From positions 1-22,617 of the forward strand of contig CANSDD010000013.1 of the NCBI GenBank assembly GCA_947645535.1: a stretch of DNA of 22,617 bases, written 5' to 3'. Shown here piece after piece: positions 14,380 to 22,616 of the stretch (the first letter of the stretch is position 1; the number at the start of each line of letters is the position of its first letter). This DNA is from an uncultured Mycoplasmatota bacterium (GTDB lineage Bacteria > Bacillota_I > Bacilli_A > RF39 > UBA660). Below the pieces are notes generated by a model. It was given only the letters and a program-made list of their open reading frames with translations. It was not told the origin of the DNA and did not search any database. The position numbers were made by a program, and so were the translations under genes.

Positions 14380-15147
14380 ATGCAGCGGATTTTAAAAATT
14401 GATAAAATAGAAAAATATTATGGAAGTAGGTCTTCACTTACAAAAGCAATTGATAATATATCATTTGAAGTAGAAAAAGGGGAATTTGTAGCTATTATGG
14501 GGTCTTCTGGTTCGGGGAAAACAACCTTATTAAATTGTATTTCAACAATTGATAAAGTAACAAGTGGACATATTTATGTAGCTGAAGAAGATATTACTAA
14601 ATTAAAGGGGTCTTCTTTAAATCGCTTTAGAAGGGAAGAGTTAGGATTTATTTTTCAAGATTTTAATTTATTAGATACACTTACAGCTTATGAAAATATT
14701 TCTTTAGCGCTTTCCATTCAAAATATAAGAGCAAATGAAATAGAGGCACGAATTAAAAAAGTAGCAGAGGAATTAGATATAAAAAGTGTATTAAATAAAT
14801 ATCCATATCAAATGAGTGGAGGACAAAAACAGAGAGTGGCATCTGCAAGAGCCATTATTACAAATCCAAAACTTATTTTAGCGGATGAACCAACAGGAGC
14901 TTTAGATAGCAAATCAGCAAAAATGTTGTTAGAAAGTTTTAATCATTTAAATGAGGAATTAAAAGCAACAATTTTAATGGTAACTCATGATGCTTTTACA
15001 GCTAGCTATGCCAGTAGAGTTATCTTTATTAAAGATGGCAAAATATTTAATGAAATTATAAGAGGAGAGAATAGTAGAAAAGAATTTTTTGATAAAATTA
15101 TAGATGTAGTAACTCTATTAGGAGGAGATTTAAACGATGCTCTTTAA
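14380..15147 (+). CDS. Bce-type ABC transporter ATP-binding protein
   Basis: The 255-residue ATPase shows the Walker A GSSGSGKTT (41-49), Q-loop FIFQDFNL (about 90-97), signature MSGGQKQR (145-152), Walker B LILADEPTGALD (165-176) and a switch His in MVTHDA. It is of the MacB/LolD-like class used by BceA, YxdL and PsdA. With the permease encoded next it would remove or release peptide antibiotics bound to lipid II-cycle intermediates and signal to the kinase. AAAGGAG is 7 bases before the ATG. It overlaps the permease gene by 11 bases, and the permease's AGGAGGAG site lies within its 3' end. Confidence 0.93.
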   Translation: MQRILKIDKIEKYYGSRSSLTKAIDNISFEVEKGEFVAIMGSSGSGKTTLLNCISTIDKVTSGHIYVAEEDITKLKGSSLNRFRREELGFIFQDFNLLDTLTAYENISLALSIQNIRANEIEARIKKVAEELDIKSVLNKYPYQMSGGQKQRVASARAIITNPKLILADEPTGALDSKSAKMLLESFNHLNEELKATILMVTHDAFTASYASRVIFIKDGKIFNEIIRGENSRKEFFDKIIDVVTLLGGDLNDAL

Positions 15148-17206
15148 ACTATCATTAAAAAATATTAAGAAAAGTTTAAAAGATTATGCCATCTACTTTT
15201 TTACACTCATTCTTGGAGTTGCAATATTCTATGTATTTAATGCCATAGAAAGTCAAACTGTTTTACTTGATGTGACAAAAGATACAAGAGATATTATTAA
15301 ACTTATGACGAATATGTTATCTGGTGTGAGTGTATTTGTATCGTTTATATTAGGATTTTTAATTATATATGCATCAAGATTTTTAATCAAAAGAAGAAAT
15401 AAAGAATTTGGTATTTATTTAACTCTTGGTATGAGTAAAAGAAAAATATCAATGATACTCTTTTTTGAAACTTTTTTGATTGGTATCATTTCTTTATTTG
15501 TAGGTCTTGGAGTAGGAGTGTTACTTTCTCAATTGATGAGTTTGTTAGTAGCAAATATGTTTGAAGCTGACTTAACTGAATTTGCTTTTACTTTTTCTCA
15601 TAGTGCATGTATAAAAACACTTATTTATTTTGGAATTATGTATCTTTTAGTTATGATTTTTAATACCATAAATATTAGTAAATGTAAACTAATTGATTTA
15701 TTACATGGAAGTAAAAAAAGTGAACAAATAAAACTTAAAAATCCGATTCTTTGCACTATTATATTTATATTATCAGCTACTATACTTGGATATGCCTATT
15801 ATTTGGTAACTGGAGGAATCGCACAAATTAGTGATGCAACTTATATTTTTAAGCCAATTATTTTAGGAGCAGTATCAACATTTTTTATATTTTGGTCATT
15901 ATCTGGTTTAATTTTAATTCTTGTAACGCACATGAAGAAATTATATTATAAAGGATTAAATAGTTTTATTGTAAGACAAATTAGTAGTAAAGTGAATACA
16001 ACTGTGTTTTCTATGACCGTTATCTGTTTAATGTTATTTATTACAATTTGTGTATTATCTTCTGCTCTTTCTATTAAAAATTCAATGACTTCTAATTTAA
16101 AAACATTAGCCCCTGTTGATATTCAGTTTAGTAAAAAGATTGATTTAAAAGAAGAGACTATTCAAAGTTCATGGATGTATAATGAGAATATGATAGAAGA
16201 TTCTAATATAACATTAAGAGAAACTTTAGAGAGATTTGATTTTAATGTAGAAGAAAATTTAAAAGACATTGTAGAATTTGATATATATACAAGTAATGAT
16301 ATCTTATTTAAAGATACACTTGGAACTTATTATGAAGAAGTTTATAAAAAATACCCATTAATGGAATTTGATACAACAGAAACTTTTATTAGATTAAGTG
16401 ATTATAATAAACTTGCTCGTCTTTATGGAAAAGATGAATATACACTTGAAAATGAGGAATATATTTTAGTTGCAGATTATAAAGAGATTGCGAATCTTAG
16501 AAATGAGGCATTAAAAAGGAATACACCAATTACAATAGGGGAAAAGAAATATTATCCAAAGTTTAAACAGTATGAAGATGGATTTATATACATGATAAGT
16601 ACTCATGCAAATACAGGAATCTTTATTGTTCCAGATAATGCAGTAAATTTTTTATCGAAAGAGGAAAGTGTTATGAGTGCGAATTATAAGGCAAGTAGTG
16701 ATGATGAAAAAGAGAGTATCGAAAATTTAATAGTAGAAGGGATGTCTAGTCATCCTTATAATGAATATACAAGTTTAACAGCTTCTACTAAGATTCATTT
16801 ATATGAATCAAGTGTTGGATTAGGAGCAATGGTAACTTTTATTGGGCTTTATCTTGGAATTATATTTTTGATTAGTAGTGCAGCGATTTTGGCTTTAAAA
16901 GAGTTATCAGAAAGTACAGATAATAAAGAACGTTATCGTGTTCTTAGAAAGATAGGTACAGATGAGAAATTGATCAATAGTGCACTATTTAAGCAGATTG
17001 CAATTTTCTTCTTATTTCCACTAGTGATTGCTATGATTCATTCTGTTTTTGGAATTATGTTTTGCAACTTTATTTTATCTGTATTTGGAAATGAAAAATT
17101 ATTGCCATCTATTATCATGACTTCTATATTTATTGTTATTATTTATGGTGGATACTTTATTATTACTTATCTATGTAGTAAAAATATTATAAAAGAAAAA
17201 TATTAA
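15137..17206 (+). CDS. Bce-type ABC transporter permease (YxdM/BceB-like)
   Basis: At 689 residues it has the size of BceB-type permeases, which have ten membrane helices and one large outside domain. Visible helices are at about 16-37, 57-80, 103-128, 150-172, 203-222, 233-258 and 283-308; then a polar region of about 240 residues (310-555), then helices at about 560-580, 620-645 and 655-680. The polar region, between helices seven and eight, is the sensor and substrate domain that distinguishes this family from other FtsX-like permeases. KKRNKEFGIYLTLGMSKRKI after the second helix is the conserved FtsX-type loop. It works with the ATPase and transmits to the kinase. Confidence 0.92.
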   Translation: MLFKLSLKNIKKSLKDYAIYFFTLILGVAIFYVFNAIESQTVLLDVTKDTRDIIKLMTNMLSGVSVFVSFILGFLIIYASRFLIKRRNKEFGIYLTLGMSKRKISMILFFETFLIGIISLFVGLGVGVLLSQLMSLLVANMFEADLTEFAFTFSHSACIKTLIYFGIMYLLVMIFNTINISKCKLIDLLHGSKKSEQIKLKNPILCTIIFILSATILGYAYYLVTGGIAQISDATYIFKPIILGAVSTFFIFWSLSGLILILVTHMKKLYYKGLNSFIVRQISSKVNTTVFSMTVICLMLFITICVLSSALSIKNSMTSNLKTLAPVDIQFSKKIDLKEETIQSSWMYNENMIEDSNITLRETLERFDFNVEENLKDIVEFDIYTSNDILFKDTLGTYYEEVYKKYPLMEFDTTETFIRLSDYNKLARLYGKDEYTLENEEYILVADYKEIANLRNEALKRNTPITIGEKKYYPKFKQYEDGFIYMISTHANTGIFIVPDNAVNFLSKEESVMSANYKASSDDEKESIENLIVEGMSSHPYNEYTSLTASTKIHLYESSVGLGAMVTFIGLYLGIIFLISSAAILALKELSESTDNKERYRVLRKIGTDEKLINSALFKQIAIFFLFPLVIAMIHSVFGIMFCNFILSVFGNEKLLPSIIMTSIFIVIIYGGYFIITYLCSKNIIKEKY

Positions 17207-17223
17207 GGGCATAAGCCCTTTTA
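17205..17223 (+). terminator. Short hairpin after the permease gene
   Basis: AAGGGC-ATAA-GCCCTT forms a 6-bp GC-rich stem overlapping the stop codon, followed by only two or three T. It is probably a partial terminator that lowers expression of the lipoprotein and YxeA genes relative to the transporter. Confidence 0.6.
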
Positions 17224-17238
17224 TGATAGAGGTGAAAA

Positions 17239-17700
17239 ATGAGAAAGAAAATAATCATTTGTACTATGCTGTTTACTATAATTACAATATTTTGTTCTAG
17301 TTGCAGTAAAGATGCTATATTAGATACATTTAAAGAAATGAATGAAATGGTCGGAGATCATGTTTTAACAGATACAAACGATTTAAAGGGAAAAAGAACA
17401 TTTGGAATAGATCATTATACTGGAAGTTATGAAGTTACATATTATGACTTTAAAGGAACAGAGATTATATTTGGAGGAGCAACAATAGGAAGAGATAATG
17501 GAGAGAATATTCATATAAAATTAGTAATTGAAAATTCTGATGGAAATATTCAGATATTTATGAAATTAAAAGAAAGCAAAGAATTATTAGCGAGTTCTGA
17601 TGGAACATATGAATATGATTTTAATGTAAAAGATGGAAGTAATTATTTTATGATAAAAGGTGATTCTTACTCAGGAAAGATAACAGTTATGATAGAATAG
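17239..17700 (+). CDS. Putative lipoprotein of the Bce/Yxd module
   Basis: The 153-residue product begins with a Sec signal (MRKKIIICTMLFTIITIF) and a cysteine cluster CSSCS. C22 is the likely lipidated residue, although the -3 position is Cys instead of the usual Leu, Val or Ile. The mature part is polar and rich in beta-strand patterns (TGSYEVTYYDF, DGTYEYDFNV) and likely forms a small sandwich on the outer face of the membrane. I recognise no named family. AGAGGTG is 4 bases before the ATG. Its place between the permease and the YxeA gene suggests an accessory that binds the peptide or protects the transporter; that is inference. Confidence 0.7.
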   Translation: MRKKIIICTMLFTIITIFCSSCSKDAILDTFKEMNEMVGDHVLTDTNDLKGKRTFGIDHYTGSYEVTYYDFKGTEIIFGGATIGRDNGENIHIKLVIENSDGNIQIFMKLKESKELLASSDGTYEYDFNVKDGSNYFMIKGDSYSGKITVMIE

Positions 17701-17714
17701 GAGGGGATAAAAAA

Positions 17715-18050
17715 GTGCAAAAGACAATTTTGTTTATAGTTGGAATCGTATTCTTTATTGTACTTATTGGTATTGGTTTATATTATATGGAAAATTATAG
17801 TGGAATCTACTATACTCAAATTGATAATACAAAAGTAGAAAAATTAAATACTTCAGATAATATGAAATACGAATATACATTAGAGTGTTATAACCAAGAT
17901 GGAAAAAGCAAGATTTTTAAGTTTAAGACAAGTAGAGAGCTTAGAGAAGATGCTTATTTGTCATTAACAATAAAGATAACTGGTGTAAATAAATGGGAGG
18001 AAGTAATGTATGATGAGCTTCCAGATAAGGTAAAAGAAAAATATAATTAG
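17715..18050 (+). CDS. YxeA family protein
   Basis: The 111-residue product has one N-terminal helix (about 5-25) serving as anchor or uncleaved signal, then a domain of the YxeA (DUF1093) type: YYTQIDNTKVEKL, YEYTLECYNQDGK and KFKTSRELREDAYLSL are typical. In Bacillus subtilis yxeA is co-regulated with yxdLM, and the gene order here is the same in kind. The outside domain is thought to be an OB-like fold of unknown role. The start is GTG at 17715, 8 bases after GAGGGG; no ATG offers a better choice. The stop lies inside the terminator's left arm. Confidence 0.85.
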   Translation: MQKTILFIVGIVFFIVLIGIGLYYMENYSGIYYTQIDNTKVEKLNTSDNMKYEYTLECYNQDGKSKIFKFKTSRELREDAYLSLTIKITGVNKWEEVMYDELPDKVKEKYN

Positions 18051-18072
18051 AAGGAATAAATCCTTCTTTTTT
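18049..18072 (+). terminator. Strong terminator closing the Bce/Yxd operon
   Basis: AGAAGGA (18049-18055), loop ATAAA, TCCTTCT (18061-18067), then five more T. It overlaps the last base pair of the YxeA stop codon. Confidence 0.88.
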
Positions 18073-18218
18073 GAACTTTATACACAGTAAAAAGAATATA
18101 ATAAGAATAGAATTGTGGAAAATTACTTTGAAATATATTTTATATTGTGAATAACAAAAAATAATTTATAGTTTCCACAGTATAACCATATGATGAGATA
18201 AAAGTTGATATAGATAAC

Positions 18219-18247
18219 TTGTATGAATATCTTTCTAGTAGTATAAT
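18219..18247 (+). promoter_or_regulatory. Sigma-A-type promoter for the SDR gene
   Basis: TTGTAT (18219-18224), 17 bases, TATAAT (18242-18247), about 36 bases before the start at 18284. A caution: the same stretch is open in one frame from 18189 to 18270 (YDEIKVDIDNLYEYLSSS...), so part may derive from an old coding sequence. Confidence 0.6.
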
Positions 18248-18283
18248 ATCTCTTATAGAAAATATAAAGTGAGGGATGAGAAT

Positions 18284-19021
18284 ATGTTGGAAGGAAAAGT
18301 AGCTGTTATCACAGGAGGAACAAGAGGAATTGGATTAGAGACTGTAAAAGTATTTAAAGAGAATAAAGCAGAAGTCATTCTTTTTGGTTCTAAAAAAGAA
18401 ACAGTAGATAAAGCAATTGAAGAATTAAAAAATGAAAATATAAAAGTAAAAGGATATTATCCTAATTTAAATAATTTTGAAGAAATTGAGAAAGTAATAG
18501 AAGAAATAGTAAATGAATATGGGCATATTGATATTTTAGTGAATAATGCAGGAATATCTGCAAATAAAAAGATAGAGGATACAACATCAGAAGAATTTTC
18601 TAATATTATGGATTTAAATGTAAAAGCTATATTTAATGTGACAAAAGCGGTTGTACCATATATGAAAAAACAAAAAGATGGGGTAATATTAAATACAAGT
18701 TCTATGGTTAGTATTTATGGACAACCATCAGGTGTAGGATATCCAGCAAGTAAATTTGCGGTTAATGGAATTACGAAGTCACTAGCACGTGAACTTGCAC
18801 CAAGTAATATTAGGGTGAATGCTGTTGCTCCAGGTATTACAAAAACAGATATGGTGGCAGTACTTCCAAAAGAGTTGATAGATCCACTAATAAAAACAAT
18901 TCCGCTTGGTAGGATTGGTGAAACTAGAGATATTGCCAATGCATTTTTATTTTTAGCTAGTGATTTTGCGTCTTATATTACTGGAGAAATACTATCTGTT
19001 GATGGTGCAGCTAGATGTTAA
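18284..19021 (+). CDS. Short-chain dehydrogenase/reductase, FabG-like
   Basis: I use the ATG at 18284, 8 bases after GAGGG; a GTG five codons upstream (18269) overlaps that site. The 245-residue protein is a classical SDR with the nucleotide loop TGGTRGIG (10-17), NNAG (87-90), the active site S140, Y153 and K157 (GYPASK), and the PG motif VAPGITKTDM. It ends LSVDGAARC, close to the usual SVDGG end. R14 after the glycine loop and the basic residues nearby point to NADPH. Length and motifs resemble 3-oxoacyl-ACP reductase (FabG), but no other fatty-acid gene is nearby, so the substrate could be a different ketone or alcohol. Its own promoter and the broken gene behind it suggest it stands alone. 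Confidence 0.9.
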   Translation: MLEGKVAVITGGTRGIGLETVKVFKENKAEVILFGSKKETVDKAIEELKNENIKVKGYYPNLNNFEEIEKVIEEIVNEYGHIDILVNNAGISANKKIEDTTSEEFSNIMDLNVKAIFNVTKAVVPYMKKQKDGVILNTSSMVSIYGQPSGVGYPASKFAVNGITKSLARELAPSNIRVNAVAPGITKTDMVAVLPKELIDPLIKTIPLGRIGETRDIANAFLFLASDFASYITGEILSVDGAARC

Positions 19022-19042
19022 TGGAATATAGTTTAGGAGGAA

Positions 19043-19537
19043 TTGATTGATACACTAAATGAAAATGGGGTATTAACAGGAGAAGTTTTACCATGAAGCG
19101 AAATTCATAAAAGAGAGTTATGGCATAGGGTGATTGTAGTAGCAATTATAAATGAAAAAAATGAAATTTTATTACAACAAAGAAGTGAAAAAATGCGGGA
19201 ATGTGGGATATTTCAGTTGATCAAGATTCTTTGTCAGCTACAGCTCGTGAAATAAATGAAGAAGTAAGTGTATTACTTGGATATAGAACAGAAAAATAAA
19301 AGATTTTAGATATATGTATTGTTATAGAAAAGTGCAAAAATTTAGAGACAATTTTATGATTTTTTAATTTTAAGGACATTTGGAGTAGATGATAAAACTT
19401 TATATTTTCAAAAAGAAGAAGTTCAAGCTATAAAATTTGTAGATTTATCGGCAATACAAAAAATGATGGAAAATCATGAGATTGTTGAAAGACCTGAGAT
19501 TTATCAAGTATTAACAAATTTCTTATTTAGATTTTAA
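19043..19537 (+). pseudogene. Broken Nudix hydrolase gene
   Basis: AGGAGG at 19035 leads into an open frame that reads IDTLNENGVLTGEVLP, is cut by TGA, and continues SEIHKRELWHRVIVVAI and NEILLQQRS. It then shifts frame at the AAAAAATG run near 19190 to give NAGMWDISV. The next part, LSATAREINEEV, is the tail of the Nudix box (RExxEE), but the glycine-containing front half is missing, apparently through a small deletion. After a further stop and shift, the C-terminal third (FGVDDKTLYFQKEEVQ, FVDLSAIQKMM) is readable to TAA at 19537. So at least one nonsense, two frameshift and one deletion lesions are visible. The ancestor was probably an IPP-isomerase-like Nudix protein of about 165-180 residues. 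Confidence 0.8.
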
Positions 19538-19690
19538 AATTGATATATGTTTATTAGTAGAATATTATTATTCTTAAATAAAAAATTACCACTTACTAAA
19601 GATTTTTATAAATTTGTGAAAATATAAATTTCTAAATGGAAAGATTAAAATTAGTTCAGCTTGATTTTTAAATACTTTTTTCTTATTTTT
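19538..19690. other. Gap with possible small coding fragments
   Basis: No intact gene. Brief coding-like strings occur on the + strand: LPLTKDFYKFVKI then stop (about 19589-19627), and MERLKLVQLDF then stop (about 19636-19671). They may be leftovers of decay next to the Nudix pseudogene, or chance. Confidence 0.35.
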
Positions 19691-19701
19691 CCACAGTAAA
19701 T

Positions 19702-19729
19702 TTGACAAATCATAAAAATGTGTTAAAAT
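19702..19729 (+). promoter_or_regulatory. Sigma-A-type promoter for the transglutaminase-like/HD pair
   Basis: A perfect TTGACA (19702-19707) and TAAAAT (19724-19729) are separated by 16 bases, with TG one base before the -10. Transcription would start near 19736, about 42 bases before the ATG at 19778. Confidence 0.75.
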
Positions 19730-19777
19730 AATACAACATTTAGAACTGACATGAAAAGAAAAAAAGAGGTGGAAAAT

Positions 19778-21016
19778 ATGGAATTTTCAATGGTGGATGC
19801 AATGTATATCGATAAAATATTGCAGCAAAAAGGGATAGAACGTGGACTGAGGATGTTTAGTCCAGATTTTCGGATATTTACGAAAGAACAATTAGAACAA
19901 ATAGATGAGATTATTGTACAAGGAGCAACAGATATTTCATTTTTAGAGTATTTTCCAAATTTAAAACATTTAATTATTAGGAGTCATGAGTATAGTAGAG
20001 TTATTGGGGAAGGTAATTATGAAGATAGTGATTATTTTAATCAAATTACTGATTTTTCAGTTATAAAAAAAATAAAATCTTTAGAAGAACTTTGTATTGA
20101 AAATGATATATGTATTAAAGAATTAGATGTAAGAGGGTTAGATAAATTACGAATTGTTCATTTAATCAATAATCCTAGATTAGAGAGTATTGTTGGACTA
20201 TCAGAACAACATCACTTAGATCATGTTGTAATGTATGGAAATAATGTTACAAATTTTCCAAATATTGTAGATTATTTATATAATACATTAGATGCCAAAG
20301 AAAATATATTAGATATTAGTATATTTTTTACAGCAGTAAAATCGGTTGCAAATGCTAGGACATTATATGAAATGGATTTAATGGGATTATGTAAAGCGAC
20401 TTTTGCAGAAAAAAACGGACTTGTAAATTATATTGAGCTTACAATGGAACAAATTACTACTTTGTATGTGAAATTTCGTCGTTTGTTTGAACAAAAAGGA
20501 TTAATTGAAGAAAGTGATTTTCAAAAAATTGGATATGTATTTCGCTATGTAGTGGATTATATTAAATTTGCCAACGATGAATTACAGGAACGAGAAAAAT
20601 TTTATCATCAAATATTGGGAACTTATCAAGAAGTTCCAGAATTTTATAAAAAGCGTTTAGGAAGCCTTCATAATAGTTTTAATACATACCATTTTAAAAG
20701 GGGTAACTGTGAAGGAATTGTGAATTTAATGAGATTTATGTTGTCAGTATTAGATATTCCAACAGAAAATGTACATTGTCATGACAAAAGATGTATGGCA
20801 TTTATGGAACTAAATCATGCTATTTTAAGAGCAAAATGCGATGGTGTTTGGAGATATTATGATACTACATATAATAGAAAAAATGTTGTTCAATTTTATG
20901 AAAAGACTTTTGAAGAAATGTCAGAATATGTAGATATGAGTGTTTTTGAAAAAATGATTAGTAAGGAAGATGAATATGGGTTCGGAGAATTTAATGGAGA
21001 ATTTGTTAAAAAATAG
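19778..21016 (+). CDS. Leucine-rich-like protein with C-terminal transglutaminase-like domain
   Basis: The ATG at 19778 follows AGAGGTGG at about 6 bases; the in-frame ATG at 19751 has no ribosome site. Of 412 residues, about 45-165 show irregular leucine-rich patterns (ISFLEYFPNLKHLII, IKSLEELCIEND, LDKLRIVHLINN), like a short LRR solenoid. About 215-290 is helical. About 295-375 matches a transglutaminase-like cysteine-protease core: C311 in RGNCEGIVNLMRFML, H347 in ELNHAIL and D362 in WRYYDTTYN, in the right order and spacing for a Cys-His-Asp triad. There is no signal peptide or membrane helix, so it is probably cytoplasmic. The 3' end overlaps the next gene by about 40 bases in another frame, implying coupled expression. 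The substrate is unknown; hydrolysis, cross-linking or a binding-only role are all possible. Confidence 0.75.
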   Translation: MEFSMVDAMYIDKILQQKGIERGLRMFSPDFRIFTKEQLEQIDEIIVQGATDISFLEYFPNLKHLIIRSHEYSRVIGEGNYEDSDYFNQITDFSVIKKIKSLEELCIENDICIKELDVRGLDKLRIVHLINNPRLESIVGLSEQHHLDHVVMYGNNVTNFPNIVDYLYNTLDAKENILDISIFFTAVKSVANARTLYEMDLMGLCKATFAEKNGLVNYIELTMEQITTLYVKFRRLFEQKGLIEESDFQKIGYVFRYVVDYIKFANDELQEREKFYHQILGTYQEVPEFYKKRLGSLHNSFNTYHFKRGNCEGIVNLMRFMLSVLDIPTENVHCHDKRCMAFMELNHAILRAKCDGVWRYYDTTYNRKNVVQFYEKTFEEMSEYVDMSVFEKMISKEDEYGFGEFNGEFVKK

Positions 21017-22493
21017 GAGAGATTATCCACTATTAAATTATTTTTTTAATTGTTTATCAGAAGAAGAACAAAATGATTTTACAAATAAAATAAGAAATAT
21101 GAAACGTGATAAATTGTATAAGAGTCCAATACATGGTATTTATCACAGTGAAAAAGTTTGTTTATTCGCTTATCTATTGGGAAGAAGTTATCAGTTAGAT
21201 GATGTAGATATGCAAATATTAACAGATGCTGCTATGTATCATGATTTTATGCGTCAATCTGATTTTGAAGATTCTTTTCATGGAATGGTAAGCGCAGATC
21301 ATATTGAAGAGGTACTTCCTCCAGAGGAAGTAGTTTACTCTATCAGAGTAAACTTATTATTATTAAAAGCTATTATTGATTATCATTCACAAAAAGATAG
21401 TAGATTAAAAGGAAATTTTGAATTGTATGAACTGCCAGAAGAAGAATTTTCTAGATATGAGCGTTTAGCTAAATTATTAAAAGATGCTGATGCATTAGAT
21501 AGAACAAGATTCTCTGAAAAATGTCAGGCTGCGTTAAATCCAGAATTGTTAAGATATCATGAATCTATACTAATGATTCCTTTGGCAGAAGAGGTAAATG
21601 AAGCATATTATCAAATGATAGAACAAAATCAGAGTGATGATATTCCATTAGATATGGAACAAGGTGATTGTTTTCACAGTATTGGATTTGACTTTTTTAG
21701 AATAAAAAGTATATTAAGAAATGGAATTCTATCATTTTCAGAAATGCAGAAAGCAGGACTTTCTTTTCCAAGAAACTTTGATGGTGGAAATGAAAATAGG
21801 TGGATTTCTGTCGTTCCAGCAACTACTGTAAAAAATGATAATACAGCTTTTGAAATGTTTATTGAAAATGGAATTGCTTTTTATTGTCCAAATCAAACAT
21901 TTTATTATCCTATGGAATTTAATAAAAAAGCAACTGCAAAATTAAAAGGACTTCCATATGATAAAAGTGGTTATTTAGATGAACGTTATGTTTTTGAAAA
22001 AATAAAACCATCTGATATTATTTCTATTTTTGTTACTAAAGAATATGCCAATAAAGATGTTAGAGAACTTTCTTATTTATATAATACTTTATACTATCAA
22101 AGATTAGAAGATAAAATTATTTATTTATTAAATCAAATGGATCTTTCTATTGATAATGCTCCAGATTTAATAGAACCTTTGGCACGTTATAAAAAAGAAC
22201 TTCATCAATATGAAGTAGCAGACTTTATGGAAAGAATTAAAATCGTTCCAAAGTTAAAAGGAACATTGAATAACATTCTAATAGAAATTAATGATGTTAT
22301 CAGAGATGTGATACATACTTATTACGTAAGTAAACTTGGAAAAAGTCCTTTTAGACGTGTAACCGTAAAAGAAGTAATAGAGTATGAACTACAAAATTTA
22401 TATCATCCATCAGAAATTGAAATGGTGGAAGGTGAAGAAGAATTACTATTTACAATTACTAGAGAATCACAAAAGAAGAAAATTTATCATTAA
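20976..22493 (+). CDS. HD-domain phosphohydrolase with large uncharacterised C-terminal region
   Basis: Three in-frame ATGs compete: 20970, 20976 and 20994. I chose 20976 because AAGGA is 8 bases before it; 20994 has GGAG at 6 bases and is nearly as good. All lie inside the previous gene. In the 505-residue product, about 45-185 is an HD domain: H53 and H57 (HGIYHSEKV), the HD pair at 89-90 (YHDFMRQSD), H102 (SFHG), H137 (DYHSQ) and D170/D172 (KDADALDRTRF). HD proteins hydrolyse phosphate esters, often of nucleotides. The remaining 300 residues match no family I know. Around 230-260 the string CFHSIGFDFFRIKSILRNGI resembles the start of ADP-ribosyltransferase folds. The protein appears cytoplasmic. 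Confidence 0.78.
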   Translation: MGSENLMENLLKNRRDYPLLNYFFNCLSEEEQNDFTNKIRNMKRDKLYKSPIHGIYHSEKVCLFAYLLGRSYQLDDVDMQILTDAAMYHDFMRQSDFEDSFHGMVSADHIEEVLPPEEVVYSIRVNLLLLKAIIDYHSQKDSRLKGNFELYELPEEEFSRYERLAKLLKDADALDRTRFSEKCQAALNPELLRYHESILMIPLAEEVNEAYYQMIEQNQSDDIPLDMEQGDCFHSIGFDFFRIKSILRNGILSFSEMQKAGLSFPRNFDGGNENRWISVVPATTVKNDNTAFEMFIENGIAFYCPNQTFYYPMEFNKKATAKLKGLPYDKSGYLDERYVFEKIKPSDIISIFVTKEYANKDVRELSYLYNTLYYQRLEDKIIYLLNQMDLSIDNAPDLIEPLARYKKELHQYEVADFMERIKIVPKLKGTLNNILIEINDVIRDVIHTYYVSKLGKSPFRRVTVKEVIEYELQNLYHPSEIEMVEGEEELLFTITRESQKKKIYH

Positions 22494-22519
22494 TTTACAG
22501 TAATAAGAATAATTTAAAA

Positions 22520-22553
22520 AGAAGTACAATAAAAGTTGTATTTTTCTTTTTTT
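22520..22553. terminator. Terminator after the HD gene, possibly bidirectional
   Basis: TACAA-TAAAAG-TTGTA (22525-22540) extends outward through A-T and G-T pairs, with a T-rich run to the right (22541-22553) and an A-rich run to the left, so the hairpin could end transcription on either strand. Confidence 0.7.
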
Positions 22554-22562
22554 AATTTTTAG

Positions 22563-22616
22563 CTATGGCAATCGCATAAAAACTTGACGTAAACTAAAGA
22601 CTAGAATAGGGAATAA
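22563..22616 (-). other. Possible C-terminal end of a convergent minus-strand gene
   Basis: On the minus strand one frame is open from the window edge to TAG at 22565-22563, giving 17 residues (LFPILVFSLRQVFMRLP). The terminator just beyond would suit it. It is too short to identify and may be chance. On the + strand TTGACG (22584-22589) with TAGGGA 17 bases on is only a weak promoter candidate. Confidence 0.25.

Noticed and set aside
18189..18272. Open + strand stretch reading YDEIKVDIDNLYEYLSSS before the SDR gene
   Set aside because: No start codon in frame and it overlaps a good promoter; at best a remnant.
18715..18939. Minus-strand open frame of 74 codons inside the SDR gene
   Set aside because: Antisense to the SDR active site region; no start signals.
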